Position numbers and translations under genes: made by a program
Notes under the pieces: generated by a model
Told to the model about the DNA's origin: nothing
The model's input: the letters and a program-made list of their open reading frames with translations, nothing else
Database searches by the model: none
Shown: piece after piece, positions 48,949 to 60,215 of the stretch
Numbering within the stretch: position 1 is the first letter of the stretch
Layout: each line of letters starts with the position of its first letter
Origin: Rachycentron canadum
Taxonomy: Eukaryota > Chordata > Actinopteri > Carangiformes > Rachycentridae
Direction of reading: 5' to 3'
Length of the DNA stretch: 64,000 nucleotides
NCBI GenBank assembly: GCA_038496675.1
Contig: CM076655.1
Location: forward strand, 23,813,866 to 23,877,865

Positions 48949-49959
48949 AATCACTGTATGTAAACAGTGATTTCATATCGTCTAAAAACTGAATGAAACA
49001 GCTGGCTTCCCCACTCAAATCTTCATATTCAATCTCGATGCCAATGATGCCCAGAATGATAATGATGTTAATATGTTGGGTTTCCTCTCTTAATTTTAGT
49101 TCCACCCAGGACTCCAGAAGAGGCAGAGGAGGGAGGAAACATCCTGGTAACCTTGGCTTCCCAATCACCGGAGAACTGAAATAACCAACTTCAGATAGAC
49201 TAAACATCGTTTTACACATGGGGTGTTTATCTCTGTCTGCAGTCAACGGCCTCCTATCTCTCATGCAGGTTGACCTTCCTGTCTGCCCCATTTACTCCAG
49301 AAAGTCTGACTGAATGAACAGCTGTGTGTTCATGAGGTAGCTCCTCATACAGACCTCACAGGTAAGAAGCTGTACATTAAAATCGTGCTGGTTGCTAACT
49401 ACATACATTTATCCTAAATTGTGTCTCTACTTTGAGAGACACTCAAAAAGGTATTTGAGAAATGTGGGTTAAATATCCATTACATTTCCCTCTGCAACAG
49501 GTGGACGTGTAACACTTGAATTATTGCCCTCAGGGACCCGCCAACATGGTGACAGTGAAAGGTGTCCTTCCCAAAGCTCTCCAACCATAAACAGTAGCCG
49601 GGCTATAACATGCTGCCCGTTTTTAAGTCAACGTATTAGCATGATGTGTGATGATGCTAGCAGATGACACCAGCAACACATCTGTTTTGATATCACAGTG
49701 ATTGAGAGGAGATGTGGGCGGAAACCAATTAAGACGAAATTCTGGTTTATTTTTTTATGTGTTTCCAGACATTTCCACCCTCGGTGCCGTGTCCGTCGGT
49801 AAACGTGTCTGCTGGCGGGTTTTAAAACCAACTGACTGTCGTTAGCAAACGGTCGGCGCTGATTTTAAAATTAAAAAAAAAAAAAAAAAAAAGACGATGC
49901 GGTGTGTCTGCTGCCTTGTTTTCGGTTAAAACACGGGACAGAAAGGTAGAAAAACGAGG

Positions 49960-50130
49960 TAAAATCTTTACCTGTCTGTTACCGTCCTCTCGTGGCGCGT
50001 GTAATCCCGTTACGACGCCTTCAGCTCCCCGGGTTTCTGTCATTTAAACTCCCGTTCACCTGTTGTTAGTCCGCAACCCGTCAACGTGACGACGACGACC
50101 GACGACCACGACGTCCGGTCCTTCCCTCAC
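49960..50130 (-). promoter_or_regulatory. CpG-rich candidate promoter / first exon
   Basis: Local CpG density rises sharply ('gacgacgacgaccgacgacc', 'ctcgtggcgcgtg', 'cgttacgacgcc'). On the minus strand an ATG at 50043 opens 24 codons (MTETRGAEGVVTGLHAPRED...) ending at a good donor CAG|gtaaag (exon end 49972). It could be the first exon of an unidentified minus-strand transcript or a distal first exon of arhgef37. In the latter case the frame would stop at once at the TAA that opens exon 2. I do not recognise the peptide. Confidence 0.4.
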
Positions 50131-51069
50131 AAAATAAAGGTCATACGGAAGCGTAAGCTTTTCAGAGTAAAGGCCGAAAGAGAGATGCTTATCGATTCAA
50201 TAATGGCAACACCTATGAAAAAAAAAATAGCCTTTAAAACAAACCACTTTAAAACAAAATATTATATAAATATTGTGCTAATTATTATGGTTGAAACATT
50301 ATATAATTTTATATCAATACATACAAATGTATCTATTTTATTCATTTATTTATTGACCACAGTTACAATTATTACAATGTAGTGATATACATATAATTTT
50401 GTACAAATCTGTGTGTTTAACTCATAATAGTGGGAGATCAGAAAGTTTATAACAACATGAAATCTGAATATCAGTGGATCTTTGCATAATTTTTGTCCTG
50501 TCCCTACTAGTGTGGACTAATACTCATAGCTGGTCTCATTTCTGCTGTGAACTGGGATCAGAGTAACTACCAGACTCCTGTCTCTCAGCATTTTAAAACT
50601 TGTCATAAATTTGAAATTCTTTAGATCAATTCTCTGGTCATTTCCATTGAGTTTTAATGATGTAAAATACTTTTTTGTACATGAAAAAGTAAAATAACTG
50701 GCCCAGACAAACAGACAGACAGACAGAAAGTGGCAGACGCCAAATAAGTGACATCCATACTTATGAGCTGCCTCAACATGGATACCTTATCATTATCTGG
50801 AATGACTAAACATATCATTGGAAAGCCTGTGGATTTAACTTCAAGGACCTACAAGGACCTTCATGTGAAAGAGGCTTAAAGTACCATGTTACGATATGAG
50901 AAGAAATGCTGACACCTGGTGGTAAACTTTCTCATAGCAACATCCAAATGTGATGCTCAACAAGGTGACTTGTAAACAAAATCATTTTCTTACTTAGTGA
51001 GGATTTTTTTCCCCCCTTTTATCTGACAATGAACAAACTATTGTACATATTTAAATAATCTAATACAAT

Positions 51070-51400
51070 TTTATTGTTTAATGCCAAATAATGATATGCA
51101 TTATCTCAAGGCACTTCACAGGGTAAATTCTAGCCTTCTATATTACTTTATTATAAAGAGAAACTCAGCGGTTGACCAAGCACTTGGCGACAGTGGGGAG
51201 GAAAAACTAAATTTTAACAGTAAGAAACAGATATAAAACGTTTGTTTGGCAAAGCATGGTTATTTGTATAGCACATATATAGGTCATGCAATGTGCTTAA
51301 CAGAAATAAAAGAAGCAAAACAAACAGAGGTAAAAAGCATAATCAAAGAAAAGGATAAAAACACAGATTAAAACGTTAAAACAGATTATATAATATTATG
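51070..51400. mobile_element. Decayed LINE-type repeat fragments
   Basis: Words such as 'tctcaaggcacttcacaggg', 'gcacttggcgacagtgggga' and 'ggaaaaact...ttttaacag' are the skeleton of a very common fish retroposon. A second fragment, 'tatttgtatagcacatat...aacagattaaaac', resembles another LINE 3' region. Both are non-coding and diverged. Confidence 0.55.
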
Positions 51401-51643
51401 GAGGAACGTCTCTCCCCCCAAAATATAACTGCAAAAAAACAAAAAAACAAAAAAAAAATTTGATTGATCATAATATATTGAAGTGTTTATATAGTGTTTC
51501 ACCGTCGAGGCATCAGAAAAATGAAAGTAAAATGACAGAAGAGAGTAAAAGCCACTGTGGGATGTAGAGATTTAAATCGGAAATAATCGTATTTACATGA
51601 AATTAATAAAACAAAACAGTGCCCCCCCCCCACCTCCCCCGCG

Positions 51644-51679
51644 CGCCTGTCACGTGACTTGGCGGTCACGTGACAGGCG
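51644..51679. promoter_or_regulatory. Twin CLEAR boxes (TFEB/TFE3/MITF) as an inverted repeat
   Basis: GTCACGTGAC occurs at 51649-51658 and again at 51665-51674. Both are perfect 10-bp CLEAR motifs, the site through which TFEB, TFE3 and MITF induce lysosomal genes. The boxes sit in a perfect 15-bp inverted repeat (51644-51658 and 51665-51679, spacer TTGGCG) in a GC-rich stretch, 97 bp before the gm2a start codon. The known function of the product (lysosomal) fits the motif. Binding itself is inferred. Confidence 0.8.
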
Positions 51680-51776
51680 GGCGCCCAGTAGTAAACACGG
51701 AAGTGGAGAACGGCCAGCCCTCGCCGGTGCTCTCTAACGGTCGCTGTGACGGCTCGCGGTAGCGTCGGTGTCAGTA

Positions 51777-51869
51777 ATGGACAGCTCGGTCGTGTTGGCG
51801 GTAACCGTGAGTCTGGTTGTAGCCGGCGTCGTTGCGCCGGTGACCTGCAGGAGAGTCACCAACGCAAAG
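51777..51869 (+). CDS. gm2a: gm2a exon 1 (signal peptide)
   Basis: 31 residues: MDSSVVLAVTVSLVVAGVV then APVTCRRVTNAK. Ends AAG|gtgagt. The hydrophobic core is a secretory signal; cleavage is likely between about residues 20 and 30. Confidence 0.93.
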
Positions 51870-54800
51870 GTGAGTCTGCGGCGTTGTGTCGAAATGTGTG
51901 TGTGTGTGTGTGTTAATGTGTAACCTCCTAACCTGACCGTTTACAAGAGAAAACATAGTTTAAATAAAGTACCAATACAAAAGATCCATTAGGAAGATAT
52001 TAAATGTATAAAAGTTTGGTAAGAGAGAATTCAAAGCTTCACAGTTTTGCAAAGTCAACTTACAGGAAGTAGATTCAGAAAAAAACTTTTTAATTTATTT
52101 CTTCTTATTTTTATTTTTTACTTATTAAACACATAAAACTATGAAAATGTTGTCTCCTCTCTGTGCTGTGTGCAGGTTTTGGGTTTTGACTGGAAAAACT
52201 GTGGCCAGCCTGACGATCCAGCTGTGCTGAAAACCCTGACTTTGTCTCCAGACCCCATCGCCATCCCGGGAAACCTGAAGGCCTCGGCCTCCGGATCCAC
52301 ATCTGTGGGGCTCACCGCTCCTCTGTCTGTGAGTGCGCCAACGCAGATCGTAACATCTTCCTTTGCTGTTGTCGTGTCAGGACACGTGTGAGTGAGTTTG
52401 AGCGTGAAATGCTACGCACTTAATCTTAAAGCGGACGCATCACTGTGAAGTGTTTTTGCCTGAGTGGCCCAGCGTCAGTGCTGCCTTGTGCAAAGTCTTG
52501 TCGCTTTGCAGTGAGCAGATTGTTTCCCAAAGAGAAACCAGGCACGTCTGGACCTGCTGCTTGTTTTTTGAGCTTCATGTGATGTTACGAGAAAAGAGAG
52601 GAAAATGTAGGGCTGCCACAAACTTGCTTGTGTATGGATTAATCTATTGACTACACTATCCGTTGCTTGATTAATCTAAATTATTCATTTTCCCGCTGTC
52701 AATCCAAGTAGAATAAACCCAGATTTCAATTTCACCCTTTCAATTCAGTGTAATTTCAAAGCCAGCAGGAGACCACGTTATGGCTTTATGAGAATACTTC
52801 TCAACACCAAGGACCAAAGATAATAAAAAGCAACACTTATTAATGAAGTTATCCTTCACGTTTTTGTGACTGATGGCGAGAATAACTGGTTAAACAAGAT
52901 TGTTTAAACAAGGGATTTGCTCATCCTCTAAAGTCAGAGCCACTACTCATCTGTAGGGATGGATATCATTGGGATTATATCTTATTCATACATACATACT
53001 ATTACTGTTTTACCATATCAACTGTTTTTAACAGTAACTTTTAAAAGAGAATAAATTCAGAAGGGAGATGTGTGGTGAACTGAGACCATCAGTTAAACTC
53101 ACATACAGACAGTTTTCCTTCTAGTTTTTCATACCAATTTTCTAGTTTCTCACCGGCGCTGTTGTTGTGTAAAAAGTTGTAAAAAGTTTTGTCTTCCACT
53201 CACGAAACAGCAGAAATAGGTTTATGAGCCAGCTGTGGCAGTAAATCTGCAGAGGCAGCGATAAGCAACTACTGCGGTAGTAATTTGTCTTTGATCACAT
53301 GAGCAACAGAAAGGAAAGACAGCAGACCTACAAAAACCGGATTTGAAATGACCTAAATCCTCTGAGCTTCAAGGCGTCTGCTCCGAGTTATAAAAACAAT
53401 CTGATTACCGATTTAATTCATCGACCCTGCGATTGAACAAATCAAAGGCTTCATTGGTGAATGAATCATCTGTGGTGCTTTTCTTCACGCAGCAGAAACC
53501 TGAGTTTTACAACACAAAGAACAGGAGCAAAGGTTCAGCTGTGATTATGATGATTGAATCAGGTCAGTATTAGTAAAGGTGATGAAACTGTTTCACTTTC
53601 ACTTAGATTTGCCAGTTATTAAATCATCCACGGCCTGAGATTTGAGCTGTTGCTGTAATAGTGTTATTCAATCTTACATTTGTGTTTGTAGCCTATTTTT
53701 ATGTCTCATGCTCTAGTGACAGCCAGAGCTGGAGGTATATTTTTGGCTTGTTCTTCCATTCTCGTGGACGTGATTATCTCTGTAATGCCCATAACATTAC
53801 AAACATTACTGATTAGATTCTGGTCAATGGCCAAAGTTGTGGTGACTTTAAGAATATTGTTTTAGCCTTGTAAACATGATATCTCAGTAACACTCATGAT
53901 ATCTCAGTAACCTCTTCTAATTTGGCACAAATCAAGGATGAACTGACTCGATTTTTGATGATCAAAGGTCAAGGTCAGTGCGACTTGAGGATTTAAATGC
54001 ACAGTCTGTAACTTCTGCCTCAAACGGTCTCAATCAAAACGATAACAAAAGACGATGTTGGGTGAAATAGCGAGGGATCAAAATCAGTCTCATGACACAG
54101 GAGACACTGGAAAAGAGCTCATTTTAGGGTGATAAAGGTAAGACTGGGTTTAAAGGTTTAAAAAAAAAAAAAAAAATCCCTATATTAAAAACTGAAATTA
54201 ATGCCACATTTGAAGTTTTATAAAAATAGGCTTTTTAATAACTTTTAATAACTTAATAATTCTCATGAAAGCCTCAACAAAGAAACAAGTTGTTCTCAGA
54301 AGAACAAGTCTCTTTTTTTTAAATGTGACTCAATCAGTCAGTTTGGATGGAAAAGCTCTTTTTCTGCAGTCAACACATGAAATGAAGTTACTGTTGTTTC
54401 CTCAACATCGGGACGTGGTGTGAAAAACGTTATCAGGTCTCTAATCACTGAACCGTGATATTATCTTTGTCATGTGACGTTCTCAGCCCAACGTTTCCTC
54501 TTTTATTTTCTCTTGTAAGAAAAGTCTTTTTATTTTCCTGTCAGTCCACTTCTTTTATTTAACATTAACAACATTATCTTTTTAGTGAACCTCGTTTTTC
54601 ATTCCTCCATAAGCTCCACCTTCTTTTACTCGTAGATTAAATGTAAAACAATTTTAAACTCACGAAACCATTTTGTTTTTAACTTAATATTTGAGGGAGG
54701 CTGCGCTGAGCATCTTTGTTTAATTGGATTAGTTTTATTGTTGTCTCTGCATTATCTGTGTTTCCTTCTTTAATGTTACCATTTCCTCTAGATGAAACCT

Positions 54801-55890
54801 TTGAGGCAGTTTTGACACATTCTCGAAGATGATTTAATAGGATCAGACCTTTTGCATCTCCTCCTCCCATTTGATTTTATTTCTTCTTGTTTTGATGTTC
54901 AGTATCTCTTTCAAAGTCTGAGGTAACACGACGTGAAATCGTTGCACATATCTGTGAAACATCCTGTCTGGCGTCTTTTTTTTCCAACTCTTTTCTTTCT
55001 CTTTTTATTCTTTTGACTGGAGGTTGTCTTTTTGTGGTCTGGTCATCAGGTGAATGTGACCCTGGAGAAGGAGGTGGCAGGTTTCTGGGTGAAGGTCCCC
55101 TGTGTGGAGGAGCTGGGCAGTTGTCACTATGAAGACGCCTGTGATATTTTGAACCAGCTGATCCCACCTGGTCAGGACTGTCCTGAACCACTGCACACCT
55201 ACGGACTGCCCTGTCGCTGCCCCTTCAAAGCTGTGAGTCTGCTTCACTAATACCTACCTTAAGTCTTTATCTTGTTCATTGCTGTAAACTGCTCCAGTCT
55301 CACTCCCTTCACTCAGGCGTTATCTGAGCGCTGTAGCCACCAGCCGCTCATCTAACATGACTTTGTTGCATGTGGTGACTTGATTAGTTTATCCATTTAT
55401 CTAGATGAGTGTCAACAAGATACACTTTAGTTTCTATCAAATAAAAGGCTAAATCCCTCCAAGCAGCACTGAGGATTTGTCAAGTTAGAGTCTGTTAGGT
55501 CAGTAGTTTGAGAAATGACTGATTTGAAATCTCAAATATGAAAGTTATTGCTGATCTTTGCTGGCAATAGACACACCTGAAAACTCTCAAAATACCCAAA
55601 TATCTTCTGCCATTTTAAAAACACAAATTCCACATCACAGAACCTGGTCCTAGAAAACGATAACTGACAATAACCAACTTGCTCCAGTGACTTTTCTTTC
55701 TGTATTAAATCTGACCACCTTTCTGTCTCCTCAGGGCTCCTACAGTCTTCCTCAGTCAGACTTCTACCTGCCCTACATGGATCTGCCCTACTGGCTGACT
55801 AACGGAAACTATCGGGTCCAGGGAGTCTTGGGCAGCCAGGGCAAACAGCTGGGCTGCCTCAAAATCGCTCTGTCCCTTCACTCCGACTAA
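51777..55890 (+). CDS. gm2a: GM2 ganglioside activator (lysosomal lipid-transfer protein)
   Basis: Four exons join in frame: 51777-51869, 52176-52328, 55050-55232 and 55735-55890. All introns are GT-AG and lie between codons. The product is 194 residues (human 193). Residues about 5-20 form a hydrophobic signal peptide. The mature part starts near FDWKNC and folds as the cup-shaped ML/GM2A lipid-binding family. All eight family cysteines are present, at 40, 100, 107, 113, 126, 137, 139 and 184; human numbering is each minus one. Strong signatures are LEKEVAGFWVKVPC, CPEPLHTYGLPCRCPFK and YWLTNGNYR. By family the protein extracts GM2 from intralysosomal membranes and presents it to beta-hexosaminidase A. 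The start has a good context (G at -3 and +4). The only N-glycosylation sequon I see is N84-V-T, whereas the human one is at N63. CLEAR boxes lie 97 bp upstream. Confidence 0.97.
52176..52328 (+). CDS. gm2a: gm2a exon 2
   Basis: 51 residues, acceptor 'gtgtgcag', donor 'gtgagt'. Contains FDWKNCGQPDDPAVLKTLTL and PGNLKASASGSTSV, matching human FSWDNC...DPAVIRSLTL and PGN...GSTSV. The human NVT sequon is NLK here, so glycosylation at this position is lost. Confidence 0.97.
53720..53995. repeat. Dispersed fish repeat in gm2a intron 2
   Basis: The words 'catgatatctcagtaac' (twice), 'tttggcacaaatcaaggatg', 'ggtcaaaggtcaaggtcag'-like text and 'attctggtcaatggccaaag' fit a very common non-coding percomorph repeat. 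The class is unknown. Confidence 0.5.
53998..54176 (+). repeat. Poly(A)-ended dispersed repeat B, copy 1
   Basis: Shares 'tctcaatcaaaac' and 'ataacaaaagacgatgttgg' with the copy at 56720-57083 ('aataacaaaagaggatgtgg'). Both copies end in a poly(A) run, which suggests a retroposed element. Confidence 0.6.
55050..55232 (+). CDS. gm2a: gm2a exon 3 (cysteine-rich core)
   Basis: 61 residues, acceptor 'ggtcatcag', donor 'gtgagt'. It holds six of the eight disulphide cysteines and the highly conserved LEKEVAGFW and EPLHTYGLPC segments. N84-V-T near its start is the single sequon of the protein. Confidence 0.98.
55735..55890 (+). CDS. gm2a: gm2a exon 4 (C-terminus, stop)
   Basis: 51 residues and TAA. 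GSYSLPQSDFYLPYMDLPYW and NGNYRVQGVL align with human GTYSLPKSEF and TTGNYRIESVL. The last cysteine (184) pairs with Cys40 in the human fold. Confidence 0.98.
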   Translation, partial: GSYSLPQSDFYLPYMDLPYWLTNGNYRVQGVLGSQGKQLGCLKIALSLHSD

Positions 55891-56100
55891 ACAACAACAG
55901 AAACAGTCAGGAGGTTTGACAGCTTTTGTTTATTTGCAAGTGCAAATGATTGGAAACAGAAACAAAAGCAGAAGTCGTACACAATCTTGGGACTGAGGAA
56001 CTGAGGAACCTCAGAGGTTTTTATAAAAAAAAAAGTCTTCTTGTAAGAACAACAAATTGAAAGACAGGCAATACTAATAAACATTTCATTTTAACAGAGT
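55891..56100 (+). terminator. gm2a: gm2a 3' UTR with poly(A) signal
   Basis: A canonical AATAAA lies at 56076-56081, about 190 nt after the stop codon, so cleavage near 56095-56105 is likely. The short UTR holds no other clear element. Confidence 0.7.
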
Positions 56101-56479
56101 TCTTTAACGAGCAAAACAAACGTGGTGCAATACATGTCACCATAACTTTCCTTTGTTAAGATCCATCTGAGCCATTGAGAAGTTTTTATTTCCAGTAACT
56201 GCTTCACTTTACATATTTTAACAAGACATAATGACCAAAAAAGACATTTCAAGAGCTGCGACTTTATTGAAATTGAAAGAAATTACAGTAATGCTTGAGC
56301 AATAGATAAGAATAATTTCATCTTAGTATAATAACATGATAATTAGATGAGGATGAAGACTGCAGGTATCTTTTCCTTCAACTTAAACACATTGTTCAAT
56401 CACAATAATAAATCATTCCACAACAACCATTTTTTTTTTCCAATTAAGGTGAACACAGTAGTATACATATATATATTTA

Positions 56480-57115
56480 CAGTGCATTCAGAAAGTGTTT
56501 TTTTTTTTTTTAATGTGGCAGTCTCATGCAACAAAAACCTTCCTGCATTGTGAGACTGTATATACAGGTGTATGTCTTTCCAAATTATATCCAATCAACT
56601 GATTTTAACACCCGTGTAGAAAGAACTCGGAGATGATAAAGAGAAATTAACTGCTGAGATGAAATAGACAGAAACAGTGTCTAATTATTTATGTCAATGT
56701 AGTTTTTCCCATTTAAACGCAGGGTTGTGGCTTCGGCCTCTAGGGGTCTCTCAATCAAAACAATAACAAAAGAGGATGTGGGGGTGATGTCGTGAAATAG
56801 TGTGGGATCATGGGAGTTGTTGTACTCAGCTTCTCCTGGTTTGATTTGTTCACTGTCAGTGGTTCAGGAGGTTTTTAACCTGGAGCTGAAATCTCCACAG
56901 AGGTCTCCAAAACAAACACACACAGGATTCAGACATCCAGAAAACTGGATAAATGTCCATTATGAGCTTCTTGCAGGAAACCACAACACTGACCATTGAC
57001 AGTCGACCAATGTAACAATCTGGCTGTTTTTAGGTATTTTTCATGCTATAACTTCCTTTAAAAAAAAAAAAAAAAAAGAAAAAGAACAGGGTCTGAATAC
57101 TTTATGAATGCACTG
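56480..57115. mobile_element. Tc1-type MITE carrying a nested retroposon
   Basis: The left end is TA-CAGTGCATTCAGAAAGTG; the right end, read inward from 57115, is CAGTGCATTCATAAAGTATT. These are inverted termini of a fish Tc1-type element. The left TA is present; the right flank reads TG, a decayed target duplication. About 360 bp inside (56720-57083) is a copy of repeat B ending in poly(A). No transposase is seen. Confidence 0.75.
56720..57083 (+). repeat. Poly(A)-ended dispersed repeat B, copy 2
   Basis: Homologous to 53998-54176 at its start and likewise ending in poly(A) after 'cttcctt'. It sits inside the Tc1-type MITE, so it inserted later or was carried by it. Confidence 0.6.
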
Positions 57116-57129
57116 TGTGTATAGAATGT

Positions 57130-60020
57130 ACACATGAAACCTTGACTTCAACTTAATTAGCAGTTTTCAGACAAAGTATTATCAAGACAATGTGAAGTCA
57201 TCAACAAGACAAATCTAATCCTATCACCAGCTGCAAGTCTAAACTGTGAGTCTCACACAGGGAAATTAACATTCATGAACATTTAAAACCTCTGTTCATA
57301 TTGTGTAAACAGACAAATTGGTTCCATTTTCAATTTGACTGTTTTACTGTCGTCTGTTGACAAAAGACACAGATTTAAAGAACTTTCCAGACCTGAGTGT
57401 GTTTCTAAGAAAGCGGAGGTAGTAATTTTCTAAATTATGAATTGAATTAAAAACATCAAACTCAAACAGAAATGATCAGTAAACAGCTGTGCACATCTGC
57501 AGCAGGTTTGACGTGTGTTCCCTCCTAAATGGATTCACTATTATAAAAGGCAAACGTGCATTTTATTAAAATCATTGTGTGCACGCACATCAAGACGAGA
57601 GCTGTGTAATTGAGTCCAGCTCTAAAACAGGAAAAACCAAGGTATTAATATGTAAAGTTTGAATTAGCGTCCTCTAGTGGAGGTAAAACCCCACAGCTGT
57701 CAAATCCATATGATACCTGTTCAACTGTTTAGAGATTCTTTTATTTGTTGAGTTTGGTTCTTCTCTTGTAAAAATTTAAGGGGTTTCTAACTTTTTTTTT
57801 TTGGCAGTTTTCTAAATTTACAGTAGTTGAAATATGGTTAGAAATTTTAACTGCAATGACATGAGATATAACAGAACGAGAGAGGGGGAGCTTTCCATGT
57901 GCCTTGCTGCTGCATTGCATTCTGGTCTACTGTGCAGGTGTGTGTTCGTCCCCAGAAAAACAAAGTGTCTTCAATCATCAGTGTCTCAGTTTTTCAGATT
58001 ATTGATGAAATGTTAATAAACCTGAGTCAGATCAGAGTCAAAGACTTTAATTGACAAACAAATATAGCATCTGCTAATAGTTCTGTCTTTTTTTGTGATG
58101 AAATGCCCTTTAACTTTTTCAGTATTAGTAATAATGATGCCTTTTGTACATTACGTAGTGCTTTTTAAGACATTTTCTTTTGGTTCTTGGCTTCAATCAC
58201 TGCATCTAATATTTCTTTCTTAAATCTTTTAATGAGGAGAGATTTTTCGCTGCTGATACGAATTATGATACTTTATCTTTGATGAATTAGACTGATAGCC
58301 TGATCAGATCTTCAAGATAAATTTTGACACAGAATCTAAAAGTTTCAATGAAATGAACAAGAGATGAAAGTAAAATCATTAAACGCAGAACTGATGTGGG
58401 AGGTCAGTTTGACATTAGTTTAGTTAATTATTATTTTAATTTGCCTTAAAGGTTAAATTTGTTTTCTACCAATCTCATGACAAATGATTATTAAGTCATG
58501 CTTGTGATTCATTTCACACTCTGTACAGTTTTTAATAAAGTCGATGCGATAAATGTATTTTTATCTCATCATTAAAAACCAACACAGAAGATTCTGCCTT
58601 GGAAAGAAAAAATCTTATTTCAGTGAATAAAACTCATTTTATGGATCAAGGAATTATTAAGGAATACAATATAATATAATTAAAATACAGATGAAATTCT
58701 GCACTTTGACAAGCTGATAAACTAAATAACAAGAAGATATATCTAATCCAACATAAATAACATAACATAAAACAGAGACATAGCACTGGACTGGATTTTC
58801 ATGTTTTTACCACGAGGTGGCAGCATTTTACCTAAAAAGCAGTTTACACCGAACCACAAGCTGAGCAGCTACTTCTGCTGCTACAGCTGCCAACACCATC
58901 ACTACACCACAAAAAGAGAGTCGGACCAAATAACACAAAAGCTGTACAGCACAACACCTTCACTCCTTTGTGATCAAACTTCCCTCTGCAAAAGAATAAA
59001 CCAAATATTAAAAAATAACAGTAACGCCCTGCTCTCTTTATTCTGACAAAGTGTAAAATCAGTTAGGGTAGTTGCAGCAGTGAATGTTTAACAGGAAGCT
59101 GCAAAGAAAACAGAAAACAAAAGGAGGAAAGAGCAGAATAACACATGTAGGAGCGAACACATCCAACATGAAGTGACTGACACTGATTCTGCCTCAGTGA
59201 ACAAGTGCAATGTGTTTGACCCGTTATTACAACACTGATGATTCTTTGAGTTCTTTGTCCTGGAGCATGCAAATGTCAATGACAGAATCATAATCACTTG
59301 AAAAAAAAACAAAAAAAAAAACGATTTCAACAGAAAGAGATAGAAAAACAATAAACCAGTGTTTTTTTTTCCCACTGCCTCTGTCTCCCTGACTTTGAAG
59401 TCGCTGATGAAAATCAGCTTCCAGAGTCTGGAAACCTTCATTAACTGGTTCTGGCTCTTTGTGGTTTCACCCAGAGATGAAAGAGCGACTGTGAGTTCAG
59501 ATCCCACAGATGAGGAGCAGAGACTGAGCTGCTGATCACTTCTGTCCCGCCTCTTAAAAACTAATGACTGTGACCTTTTTTCTGAAACATCGAACATCAG
59601 GGCCTGAACCAGCAGCTGCACAGCAGGTGGCTTTTATTTAGTCAACATGTTCTGAATGACTACTGTTGATGTGAAATCCATTTATGTTTTTACTTATGAG
59701 AAGCACACAAGAGGAAACATTTATTTTGAACAAATTTTGGCACATACTGTGTGATCATGAGGGGGCGAACATAACTACCTTTCTTGCTATGGTTACTATG
59801 ATAACAGTCTTTTTTCGTTATTTTTAGAAAAAGATGGTGATTTAAGCGCTTCCTCAACATTAGACGATCTTTGTTGTCATGGTTACACTAATAACATGGT
59901 CAACTTGGTCAAATGGTCATGGATAATAGAAACAACCTTACTTTCGCTCTGGAATTTAACAGCAGGGCTGATGGTCCTGATGAGGCCTCTGGTATCTGCG
60001 TTTCTCTGATATGTTTCTCC
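57130..60020. other. Intergenic DNA, no gene seen
   Basis: AT-rich. The 177-codon minus-strand ORF at 59088-59621 has no recognisable domain and consists in part of translated A/T runs, so it is not called. No splice-linked exons were recognised. Confidence 0.5.
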
Positions 60021-60021
60021 A

Positions 60022-60215
60022 GAACCAATATCAATCAATCAAACTTTATTTGTATCGCACTTTTAAGTAAATAAGGAAACTGACAATGAGCTTAAAAGTA
60101 ATAGCAAAAGAATAGCATTAAAAACCCATTTAAGAATATTTATAGTAAAGTAGCGGATGAGAATAGAAAAAATGATGAGGTACATTTTGAATTTATGTTT
60201 AAAGATTTTAACATT
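60022..60215 (-). mobile_element. LINE 3' end, antisense
   Basis: 'tcaatcaatcaaactttatt' followed by 'tgtatcgcacttttaa' is the reverse complement of the L2-like LINE tail seen at 8401-8438. The rest of the copy is decayed. Confidence 0.6.

Noticed and set aside
59088..59621. 177-codon minus-strand ORF
   Set aside because: No domain or homologue recognised; its middle is a Phe/Leu run translated from A/T homopolymers, and it lacks splice or promoter context.
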